Assembly (NCBI GenBank): GCA_943371965.1
Contig: CALRWV020000006.1
Location: 1-64,000, forward strand
Source of the DNA: CALRWV02 sp943371965
GTDB taxonomy: Bacteria; Bacteroidota; JABWAT01
Direction of reading: 5' to 3'
Length of the DNA: 64,000 nucleotides
Positions within the stretch are counted from its first letter, which is position 1; each line of letters starts with the position of its first letter. This document shows, piece by piece, positions 1-8,026 of this stretch. A program made the translations under genes and the position numbers. The notes beneath the pieces were generated by a model. The model was not told the DNA's origin. It did not search any database and saw only the letters and a program-made list of their open reading frames with translations.

Positions 1-1
1 A

Positions 2-754
2 TGGAGAGATGATAACAATATCAGCAAAGGAACTTTCCGCAGTTATGACTTTGCCCTTGGTGTTTCATACGGAGTTCCGTTGGATGAAGAATGGTCTTTT
101 GGAACCGGTGCCAGACTTATCTACTCCCGGTTGGCTCCCAACAATGTAACAGTCGGAAATGAAAATGGAAATGGTTCCTCTTTCGGTATTGGATTTGATG
201 TTGCTACTGAATATCAACCCGAATATTTCGACAAACTGGTAAGAGTTGGTGCATCAATAACCAATATTGGACCCAAAATATCATATGTCGATGATTCACA
301 GGCTGATCCCATGCCGACAAAATTCAGGTTGGGTACTTCATACAGAATTGTAAATGATGAATATTATACAACGGATGTTTATGTTGAAATGTCAAAATTG
401 CTGATTGTCAGCGATGTTGTTGATTCTGTTAACGAATCTAACAGCAAACGCTATAAATGGTATGAAGGTTTGTACAAATCCTGGACAAAAGATGGTTTTG
501 CAAATGAACTGACAAAATCAAATCTGGCACTTGGCGGTGAATTTACCTACGAAAAATATGTAAGTTTGCGCATGGGATATTTTTACGAAAATAAAGATTA
601 CGGTGACCGCCAGTTTATAACGTACGGTGCAGGAATAGTTTATGATTTTCTTAAAGTCGATTTCAGTTATATTTCAGCATTTAAAGAAAATCACCCATTG
701 GCAGGAACAATCAGAATCTCATTGGGATTGGATGTTTCCCTGCTGAATCAATAG
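2..754 (+). CDS. porV: PorV/PorQ-family outer membrane protein (5' end missing)
   Basis: This is the C-terminal part of a beta-barrel protein; its reading frame is open to the left edge of the window, so the start lies outside. Short alternating strands, the phrase GASITNIGPKISYVDD and the following PTKFRLGTSYRI are typical of PorV, the outer-membrane shuttle that receives T9SS cargo from the translocon and passes it to the PorU sortase. The protein ends in the hydrophobic run ISLGLDVSLL. The next gene encodes a protein with a T9SS sorting domain, which supports the assignment. A different PorV/PorQ paralogue cannot be excluded without the N-terminus; another family member lies at 54948-55973. 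Confidence 0.75.
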   Translation, partial: WRDDNNISKGTFRSYDFALGVSYGVPLDEEWSFGTGARLIYSRLAPNNVTVGNENGNGSSFGIGFDVATEYQPEYFDKLVRVGASITNIGPKISYVDDSQADPMPTKFRLGTSYRIVNDEYYTTDVYVEMSKLLIVSDVVDSVNESNSKRYKWYEGLYKSWTKDGFANELTKSNLALGGEFTYEKYVSLRMGYFYENKDYGDRQFITYGAGIVYDFLKVDFSYISAFKENHPLAGTIRISLGLDVSLLNQ

Positions 755-770
755 ATCAAAATTTTTAGAA

Positions 771-795
771 CCGCATCATGATTCCCGTGATGCGG
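771..795 (+). repeat. Hairpin between porV and the M6-like gene
   Basis: CCGCATCA (771-778) and TGATGCGG (788-795) form a perfect 8-bp stem with a 9-nt loop. No T-tract follows, so it is not a classical terminator. It lies just upstream of the probable start at 823 and may set relative expression of the two genes (inference). Confidence 0.5.
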
Positions 796-822
796 AACCG
801 CAAACAATCCAACCAAAACAAA

Positions 823-3800
823 ATGTATAAATTTTTATTTCCGCTATTATTAACAGTTGCTGTTTTGAATGTTTCGGCACAACAGCCAATCAGAATTACG
901 CCAAATGCGGAAGGAAATTATTCCGTTATTGCATTCCTCGTAGATTTTCAGGTTGATAAAGACACCTTAACTTTCGGCAACGGGAAATTCAACCTGACAT
1001 CAAGGGATACCGGATTTGCAGGATCATTTCCTCATGATGAAACGTACTTTTCAAAACATCTTGAATTTCTTGAAAACTATTGGGAAGGTGTGTCAAAAGG
1101 TAAAATGAACCTTTCCACTTATCTGATTCCGGTAAAAGTAACTTTGCCTCATGTGATGGAATATTATTCAACTTATAAGCAGTCAACCGACACTGTTTAC
1201 GCCAAATTCATTTCCGATTTTATTGCTGCAGCCAACAATCAAATACCGAATCTGAATTCCGAAATTTCAGCTCATTATATTTCACATGAGAAAACACATT
1301 TTGTTGTTTTTCACGCAGGTTTAGGCCATGATATTGACTGGTCTTCCATCTACAGTTACGATCCCACTCCTAAAGATATTTCCAGTTTGTTTTTGTCATC
1401 TGAGTTCATCAAAAGAAATTTGGTTAACATTCCATACCTAACAGGAAATATAAAACTTGCACACCTTAGTATTCTGCCTGAAACACTGACGCGCCCCTAT
1501 GAAGCATTCGGCACGAAAAGTTATTTGAATTTTGGAATCAGTGGATTGATGGTCGCCAACTTTGGAAACTTTCTTGGTTTGCCTGATTTATACAACACAA
1601 AAAATGGACACTCAACCACAGGCAGATTTGGTTTAATGGATGGTTATGGTTTTTTCAATTACAACGGATTTATTCCTTCACCCCCATCAATATGGGAAAA
1701 ATACCAGATGGGTTGGATTAAACCTTTGGTATTGGATTACAATTCACCTGCATCTCAAATAAATATCAGGTCTGATGTAGACAGTCCCGATTTTGACAGT
1801 ACAGCGGTTTTTGTTTATCTCGGATCAAACAGATATTATTTACTCGAAAATAAACTTCGCGAAAATCCATTAAAGAAAAAAGGAGTTACTGTCTCCTATT
1901 TCGACAATAACAGTTCGCAATCAAAATTTTACACCGAAGACAAAAACGGTTTCTACCAATATGATTTAAGTGAAATCAAAGGAGTCATTACAGGTCTAAC
2001 CAATTACAATTGGGTTGTTCCTGCCGGAATCAATTCATCTAATGATACCATTCAGGGTGGAATTGTAATTTGGAGATTGGATGATCAGGTTGTCATCGAT
2101 AAAAAAACTTCCGGGAAATTAAACGAGTTGAATTCCGATGCCAAAAAACCGGCATTGAGAATTATGGAAGCTGATGGAAGTGTTGATATCGGCGAAGTTT
2201 ACGGATCACTCTCCGGAGCATCCGGTTCTGAAACAGGAACTATATTTGATTATTGGTACAAAGGAAATATTGCACCGCTTTTCAAAAATTCATTTTCAAC
2301 TGCATCAAGACCCTCTTCTGACTGGGATTACAAAATTCCAACAGGATTAAAACTTACAACCTTCAGCAGACCAGCAGAAAAAATGACTGTTCAGTTTGAA
2401 TTTGAAAACTTAAACGGATCGATCGTTTCAGAGAAAAAAATATTAACATACTCCAAATCAATCTTGGATGCACAATATTTAAAACAGGGAAACAAAAATT
2501 ACCAGATTGTTTTTACTTCAGATTCCGTTTTCTTCTATTCAGATTTTCAACTGCTTGACTCTTACCGGTATGTTGGAAGAGATGGTCATGGATTTAGAAA
2601 TTATTCAGTTGATAACTTTTCATTTTCCGATAAAATTCAAGTTATTTACGAATATGAATTCAATAAATATCAACTGATTTCTTTGGCAAACGGCAATATA
2701 GAAATTTTGAATACTATTTCTTTTCATTTTGGTTCTGAGGGGTATGGTTATCTTGCAGCAGATTTGCAGACTATGAAAGGTATTGGCAGCAACAATTTTA
2801 ATTTTGTCAGACTGTTTTATAAGATCAATGGTTTGAATAAAATCGGGTTTCAATTGCTTTCATCTTCAGATTTGTCAGTGCTTAAAAATGAAGAAATAGG
2901 ATTAACAGATAAACCGGATCAGTTGCTGATTACACCTGTTATGCTTTTCAATTCTGTTACTGATACAAAATTGATTACAGTCAATAAAAATAATCAGAAA
3001 ATATTTATTCATGAAGGTACTGAACCTGCAGAAGTCCCGTTTGATGGAAACCAGGTACTTGTTATGGATGGCCAGAGTGGAAAAAAACTGATTCTGTTCA
3101 ATTCGAATGATGTTTCCGAATATAACTTAGCAGAGAAAAGTCTGAAGAAAATTGCAACAATTCAAACTGATTCCCTGAATGTATATTTTGAAGCTGGTTC
3201 AGAAAACTACATTTTCTCAGCCATGGGAAATAAAGTCTTTGGTTATGAATCAGGAAAAATGCTGTCATCATTCCCTCTTGAATTTTTAAATAAAATTGAA
3301 GATATGAGGGTGATCAATACGCAGGAATTTGGTTATTGTCTCTTGGTAAAATCAAATAGGTTCTGGTTCCGGAAATCAATATTTGATGATAAACAACCTG
3401 CATTTCTTCCTGTTGTCCTTTCAAACAACCTGATAAACAACAGCAGTTCAAACCAGATTTTTTCAGCATCAGTTTCAAATTCCAACACGGTTGAATTTGT
3501 TCAATTGAACGGTACCGGAATTTGGAATTCAACTTATTCATCAGAAAGTTTTGCAACCGGCAGTGGAGGGATTTCTGATCAAACCAAACAGCAATTTACC
3601 GGCACCAATTTTCCGGAAAAGGAGCTTGCCTATTCGTGGCCAAATCCTGCAAAAGAAGATGTTGTTCATTTCAGGTTGAATCTTCCGTTCAGCGGTTCAG
3701 GTACCATAACAGTTTTGGATTTGACCGGACAGAAAATAAAAACACTTTCTGTACAGTTTGAGAAAAATCAGGAAATTGAAGCTGACTGGTTTCTCAATCA

Positions 3801-3891
3801 AGCGCAATCAGGATTGTATTTTGCAACAGTAGACGTTAGCGGAAACGGGAAATCTTTTTCGAAAATAATTAAAGTAGTGGTGGCAAAGTGA
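823..3891 (+). CDS. Secreted M6-type pseudoprotease with T9SS C-terminal sorting domain
   Basis: A protein of 1022 residues. The start at 823 was chosen because a signal peptide begins there (MYKFLFPLLLTVAVLNVSA); an in-frame ATG at 778 lies inside a hairpin. Residues about 20-320 match the M6 metalloprotease-like domain (immune inhibitor A type): FVVFHAG, then GLPDLYN, then GRFGLMDGYG and a W-K-GW segment. The zinc motif HExxH expected just before GLPDLY is replaced by ANFGN (residues 245-249), so both histidines and the glutamate are gone and the domain is probably inactive. The middle is rich in beta strands and may be a propeller. The last ~85 residues (SWPNPAKEDVVHF... ending KVVVAK) form a T9SS type A sorting domain. 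It overlaps the next gene by 4 bp. Confidence 0.85.
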   Translation: MYKFLFPLLLTVAVLNVSAQQPIRITPNAEGNYSVIAFLVDFQVDKDTLTFGNGKFNLTSRDTGFAGSFPHDETYFSKHLEFLENYWEGVSKGKMNLSTYLIPVKVTLPHVMEYYSTYKQSTDTVYAKFISDFIAAANNQIPNLNSEISAHYISHEKTHFVVFHAGLGHDIDWSSIYSYDPTPKDISSLFLSSEFIKRNLVNIPYLTGNIKLAHLSILPETLTRPYEAFGTKSYLNFGISGLMVANFGNFLGLPDLYNTKNGHSTTGRFGLMDGYGFFNYNGFIPSPPSIWEKYQMGWIKPLVLDYNSPASQINIRSDVDSPDFDSTAVFVYLGSNRYYLLENKLRENPLKKKGVTVSYFDNNSSQSKFYTEDKNGFYQYDLSEIKGVITGLTNYNWVVPAGINSSNDTIQGGIVIWRLDDQVVIDKKTSGKLNELNSDAKKPALRIMEADGSVDIGEVYGSLSGASGSETGTIFDYWYKGNIAPLFKNSFSTASRPSSDWDYKIPTGLKLTTFSRPAEKMTVQFEFENLNGSIVSEKKILTYSKSILDAQYLKQGNKNYQIVFTSDSVFFYSDFQLLDSYRYVGRDGHGFRNYSVDNFSFSDKIQVIYEYEFNKYQLISLANGNIEILNTISFHFGSEGYGYLAADLQTMKGIGSNNFNFVRLFYKINGLNKIGFQLLSSSDLSVLKNEEIGLTDKPDQLLITPVMLFNSVTDTKLITVNKNNQKIFIHEGTEPAEVPFDGNQVLVMDGQSGKKLILFNSNDVSEYNLAEKSLKKIATIQTDSLNVYFEAGSENYIFSAMGNKVFGYESGKMLSSFPLEFLNKIEDMRVINTQEFGYCLLVKSNRFWFRKSIFDDKQPAFLPVVLSNNLINNSSSNQIFSASVSNSNTVEFVQLNGTGIWNSTYSSESFATGSGGISDQTKQQFTGTNFPEKELAYSWPNPAKEDVVHFRLNLPFSGSGTITVLDLTGQKIKTLSVQFEKNQEIEADWFLNQAQSGLYFATVDVSGNGKSFSKIIKVVVAK

Positions 3892-6800
3892 GAAAATCCG
3901 GTTTCAGTTTTCTGCTGTTGATTATTATTTCATTACCGCTTTTTTCACAAACTTACTTTCCTGTTTCGCACCGTGAACTTGAGTGGAAAACCTTTCAGTC
4001 AAAATTCGCAACTGTAATTTACCACACTCCTTTGGAAGACAAGGCACGTGAACTCGCTGCCATTTACGATGAAATTTATACTCCCATCTGCGAGTTCTAT
4101 CAATATTTTCCTGACAGACAAACCCTGATTCTGAAAGACACCGATGATTACTCAAACGGAGGTGCCTATTTCTATGACAACAAAATAGAAATCTGGGCGA
4201 CTGCATTGGACTTTCCTCTGCGTGGTGATCACAGTTGGTTTAAAGATGTGATATCCCACGAATTCACACACATTGTACAAATCCAGTCAGCAATGAAATG
4301 GAATAAAAAATTTCCTGCGGTTTACTTTCAGATTTTCGGTTATGAAGATGTTCGCCGTCCTGATGTGCTGTATGGTTTTCCTAACATTCTGGTTTCCTAT
4401 CCATGGATGGGTCTAACAGTTCCCGCCTGGTTAGCTGAAGGAACAGCGCAATATAATTTGCCCGGCCTATATTTTGATTACTGGGATACCCACCGTGATA
4501 TGATTTTGAGATCACGAACATTGGATTCAACTCTGCTCACTTTTTCGGAAATGGTTGGGTTCAATAAAACCAGCCTTGACGGCGAAACAGTTTACAATCA
4601 GGGATTCAGTCTTGTTTCCTATCTTGTTAAAAATTACGGACTTGAGGCCACACGAAAACTGAATGCATCACTGAGAAAGTTTTCCATTTTTACCATCAAT
4701 GATGCAATGAATGATGCTTTCGGGAAACCCGGAATTGAAATTTACAATGATTGGGTCGCAGAAAACAAACTGACCTATAAAAAGCAAATCGAACCGATTT
4801 TATCTGAATTGAATAATGGAACTGAGTTTCATGAAGAGGGATTCAATAATTGGGTGGATGATTTCAATGGTGATAAAAATGAATTGGTCATCAGAAGCAA
4901 TATGGATAAAGATTATTCCGGTCAGATTTCGGTTTTACTGAAAGATTCTGAAGGAAAATTGAAGAAGGAAATAAAGGATATAAAACCAAATTCAAGAATC
5001 AGATTCAATACCGTTAAAGGAAAGGAATATTTGCTTTTCAGTCAGTACTCTGCACCTACAAGACTGCTTTCCATTTTTTCCGATTTGAATATTTATGATC
5101 TGAATGAAGAAAAGACAATAATACTGACCGAAGGTAAAAGGTTGTTTTCACCTGTTTATGATGGAGAAAAATATATTTATGGCATCCAAAACCGTGATGC
5201 TGTAAAACGGATTGTCAGAATCAATATTGCGGATGTTGATTTTAAAACAAATGATGAATTTGATTTGAAAGTTGAAGATGTAACCCCTGCAAACAATTAC
5301 ACAGATATTGAGTTTTACAATCTGGATTTCAATGCAAAACGCCAATCCATTTTGCTTGATGCTTCCTACGCTCACGGAAGACATCTTTTTCTGTTTGATC
5401 TCAACAACAATTCCCTGACCCGAATTTCCGGTGAAGATAATGACTCACGCGAACCACGCTGGATTTCTGACAGCTCATTTGTTTTCTCAAGTGATGCGAA
5501 TGGAATATTCAATATTTACTCGTTTGATCTGAATTCCGGGAAAAAAATCCAGATTTCACAAGTACAGGGTGGAGCATTTGGTGCAGTAATGATTGATGAT
5601 AAAAGTTTTGTTACTTCTTCATTTACCGGAAAAGGATATAAAATCAGAAAATTTCCGGTAAAGAGTTATTTTTTGAAACCGGAAAAAATTTATCCTTATC
5701 AAAACCATCCAACAAGCACAGAACCGAAATTCTCAGATTTGAACAATTTTGATTTTGGAAAATTCGATATGGAATCAAGACCCTTTATACGGGAAAATAA
5801 ACAACCATTTTCCTTTTATCCGGTGTTGAGACTTGATTCTTATTCAAAGCAGTTTGGCAGTTATGCCGACAATCTTTCAAACGGTGAATTTGGGAATTTC
5901 GGCAACAATCTGTGGCGTGATTTCAAACCTGGCTTGTATGCATTTTCAACAGATCCGCTTGATATTTTTCAGTTTTCATTAAGCGCCTTTGTTGCACCCG
6001 GTACACAGTCAAAAAGAATGGTTGATGTTGACAAAGACCTGTATCTTGATATGAATTTTGCTGATCCTTATACCGCCACTTTTTTACCGGCCAGATGGGG
6101 ATTCGATTTTTATCATCTTTCAAGAAATACCTATAATACAGTTGTTATTGATCTTAAAACCGATACTGTTAAAACAAACGCCGTTTATTATTTGAACCAG
6201 GCAGATTTTTATGGTTTGATCCAGCTTGGAAATTCAAGTCAAATCAAACTGAATTATTCATACGGATTTTACACCGCTTCCACGGAAAGTTTCAGACATC
6301 CAATTCAAGGTTATGTTGTTCCAAAAGGAAGCGACGATTATTATCTGAGTTCAGTTTTTTCTGTCAATTATCATCTTGATATGATTGACAGATCAAAGGA
6401 ATCCGAAATTGCACCGATAGGCAGGGAAGGCAGCATAACAATTTCGACTGAATCAAGCAAATTGCTCTATGATTATAAATTCATTGAAACTGAAGGAATA
6501 ATTAAACCGCTTTATACCAATCATGATATTTTCAAGATCAGTCTGGGTTACAAAGAACATCTGAAACTTCCATTCCACCATCAGACACTTTCTTTCTGGA
6601 TAAGAAGAACATCTGTCATTACCGACAGTGATGAAAGTTTTTTCTATACTTATCTGGGTGGATTTTTGGGGATGCGCGGTTATTCGTACTACGCAATCGG
6701 CGGATATGAATTGGCGCATCTTCAAATGAACTGGCTGTTTCCTGTATGGGAAGATATTGATGCTTCCATGGCGAATATTTATTTCAACAGACTGTACGGA

Positions 6801-7079
6801 TCCATTTATACCGATTTTGGAAATGCATGGAACGGTAAAACTGATTTAAAGAATTTCAAAAAAGATATTGGCTTTGAGTTGCGTTTGGAAACGACAAGTT
6901 TTTATCTGCTGCCGCTCCGTGTTTTTTTCAGCGGAACTTACGGTATGGATGAAGCGATCACCAAACTGCAGGACGGATTTCAGACAACCGATGGAAAAAG
7001 TGAAGTCCGGTTTGGAAAAGAGTGGTTATTTCATTTCGGCATTTTGTTTAATTTTGATTTGGGATTGGAAAAACTATGA
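3888..7079 (+). CDS. Zinc peptidase (peptidase-MA-like) with TolB-type propeller and C-terminal outer-membrane barrel
   Basis: A 1063-residue protein starting with GTG, which overlaps the stop of the preceding gene. It has a signal peptide (MRKSGFSFLLLIIISLPLFS). A gluzincin site is intact: HEFTH (H124, E125, H128) and WLAEGTAQY, with E184 as the likely third ligand. Residues ~300-600 contain TolB/WD40-like propeller repeats (for example EPRWISDSSFVFSSDANG). Residues ~640-1063 look like a surface-antigen/BamA-type barrel (GGFLGMRGYSYYAIGGYELA, YGSIYTDFGNAW, ending FNFDLGLEKL). It is probably an outer-membrane peptidase facing the periplasm or the exterior. The substrate is unknown. Confidence 0.8.
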   Translation: MRKSGFSFLLLIIISLPLFSQTYFPVSHRELEWKTFQSKFATVIYHTPLEDKARELAAIYDEIYTPICEFYQYFPDRQTLILKDTDDYSNGGAYFYDNKIEIWATALDFPLRGDHSWFKDVISHEFTHIVQIQSAMKWNKKFPAVYFQIFGYEDVRRPDVLYGFPNILVSYPWMGLTVPAWLAEGTAQYNLPGLYFDYWDTHRDMILRSRTLDSTLLTFSEMVGFNKTSLDGETVYNQGFSLVSYLVKNYGLEATRKLNASLRKFSIFTINDAMNDAFGKPGIEIYNDWVAENKLTYKKQIEPILSELNNGTEFHEEGFNNWVDDFNGDKNELVIRSNMDKDYSGQISVLLKDSEGKLKKEIKDIKPNSRIRFNTVKGKEYLLFSQYSAPTRLLSIFSDLNIYDLNEEKTIILTEGKRLFSPVYDGEKYIYGIQNRDAVKRIVRINIADVDFKTNDEFDLKVEDVTPANNYTDIEFYNLDFNAKRQSILLDASYAHGRHLFLFDLNNNSLTRISGEDNDSREPRWISDSSFVFSSDANGIFNIYSFDLNSGKKIQISQVQGGAFGAVMIDDKSFVTSSFTGKGYKIRKFPVKSYFLKPEKIYPYQNHPTSTEPKFSDLNNFDFGKFDMESRPFIRENKQPFSFYPVLRLDSYSKQFGSYADNLSNGEFGNFGNNLWRDFKPGLYAFSTDPLDIFQFSLSAFVAPGTQSKRMVDVDKDLYLDMNFADPYTATFLPARWGFDFYHLSRNTYNTVVIDLKTDTVKTNAVYYLNQADFYGLIQLGNSSQIKLNYSYGFYTASTESFRHPIQGYVVPKGSDDYYLSSVFSVNYHLDMIDRSKESEIAPIGREGSITISTESSKLLYDYKFIETEGIIKPLYTNHDIFKISLGYKEHLKLPFHHQTLSFWIRRTSVITDSDESFFYTYLGGFLGMRGYSYYAIGGYELAHLQMNWLFPVWEDIDASMANIYFNRLYGSIYTDFGNAWNGKTDLKNFKKDIGFELRLETTSFYLLPLRVFFSGTYGMDEAITKLQDGFQTTDGKSEVRFGKEWLFHFGILFNFDLGLEKL

Positions 7080-8017
7080 CACAAAAATTCATTTTATTAT
7101 TGACCTTCTTGTTTCTATGCTCAGTTTTATCTGCTCAACCTTATAACCCAACTTTCAAAAAAGAAACGGGTGAACTGACAGGAAATTTAATGCTGGATTC
7201 ACATGCTGCATTTGCAGATTCTAATTCAAGTTTTATTCATGATTTTTTCGATGAAAAACCGAAACATCCTTTCAAGGCTGGTTTGATGTCTGCAATTATT
7301 CCTGGAAGCGGAGAGTATTATTCAGAATCCTACAAAACTGCAATTTCATTTTTTGCATCAGAAGTGATTTTACTTTCCACTTTTTATTATTTCAACAGTT
7401 TGGCTGATGAACGGGAAAAGAATTTCCACAAAATTGCCGATGATCCGAACAATGGATGGTTTGTAGATAAGTATGCAGCCTATATCATTCAAAAAGCAAA
7501 TGAAGAGGGCAGTGTTGAATTAAAGGCACAGGCTAACCAGTTAAGTCAGTCCATTGAAAATTATCAGATCTATGATCCGGAAAACGGAATTATATATTCG
7601 CAATCAGGAAACCGTTCCTGGTGGAGTTTGTTGAATCAAATCGAGAAGCAGCTGACTTTTGAAAACGGGAGCACATTTTCACATGCACTCCCTTATTATG
7701 GAACCCAGCAATATTACGAGCTGATTGGAAAGTACAGCCAATTTTCACCGGGCTGGTATGATTTCAGGGGATCAGTTGCAGGAAATGCTTCACCCTCTGC
7801 CGCATTTCTTGCTTACCGTGATACCAGATCAAAAGCAAATGATACCCATGACATTGCAAATAATTTACTTATTGCCGTATTTTTAAACCATGCCGCTTCA
7901 GCTGTCAATGCAGCACTTCAGGCAAAATGGTACAACAAAAATGTAAATGTTTCATTCATGAACCGTAAAATTTCAAATGAAAACTGGTACGCAACAACTG
8001 TCAGGTTTTCTTTTTAA
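7076..8017 (+). CDS. DUF5683-like exported/membrane protein
   Basis: A 313-residue protein whose ATG overlaps the previous stop (ATGA), indicating translational coupling. It has a signal peptide (MTQKFILLLTFLFLCSVLSA). The segment KAGLMSAIIPGSGEYYSES followed by a hydrophobic stretch resembles the P-G-x-GQ/E-xY motif of DUF5683-type proteins common in Bacteroidota. A second hydrophobic segment (NNLLIAVFLNHAASAVNAAL) lies near the C-terminus. No catalytic motif is visible and the function is unknown. Its place in an envelope operon suggests an envelope role. Confidence 0.6.
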   Translation: MTQKFILLLTFLFLCSVLSAQPYNPTFKKETGELTGNLMLDSHAAFADSNSSFIHDFFDEKPKHPFKAGLMSAIIPGSGEYYSESYKTAISFFASEVILLSTFYYFNSLADEREKNFHKIADDPNNGWFVDKYAAYIIQKANEEGSVELKAQANQLSQSIENYQIYDPENGIIYSQSGNRSWWSLLNQIEKQLTFENGSTFSHALPYYGTQQYYELIGKYSQFSPGWYDFRGSVAGNASPSAAFLAYRDTRSKANDTHDIANNLLIAVFLNHAASAVNAALQAKWYNKNVNVSFMNRKISNENWYATTVRFSF

Positions 8018-8026
8018 GGTATATAA

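Noticed and set aside
778..822. Upstream ATG at 778 as the start of the M6-like gene
   Set aside because: It lies in a hairpin and adds 15 hydrophilic residues before a clean signal peptide starting at 823.
1285..1299. HEKTH motif in the M6-like protein (residues 155-159) as a possible zinc site
   Set aside because: It lies before the FVVFHAG strand and not before GLPDLYN, where the M6 zinc helix sits. It is most likely a chance match.
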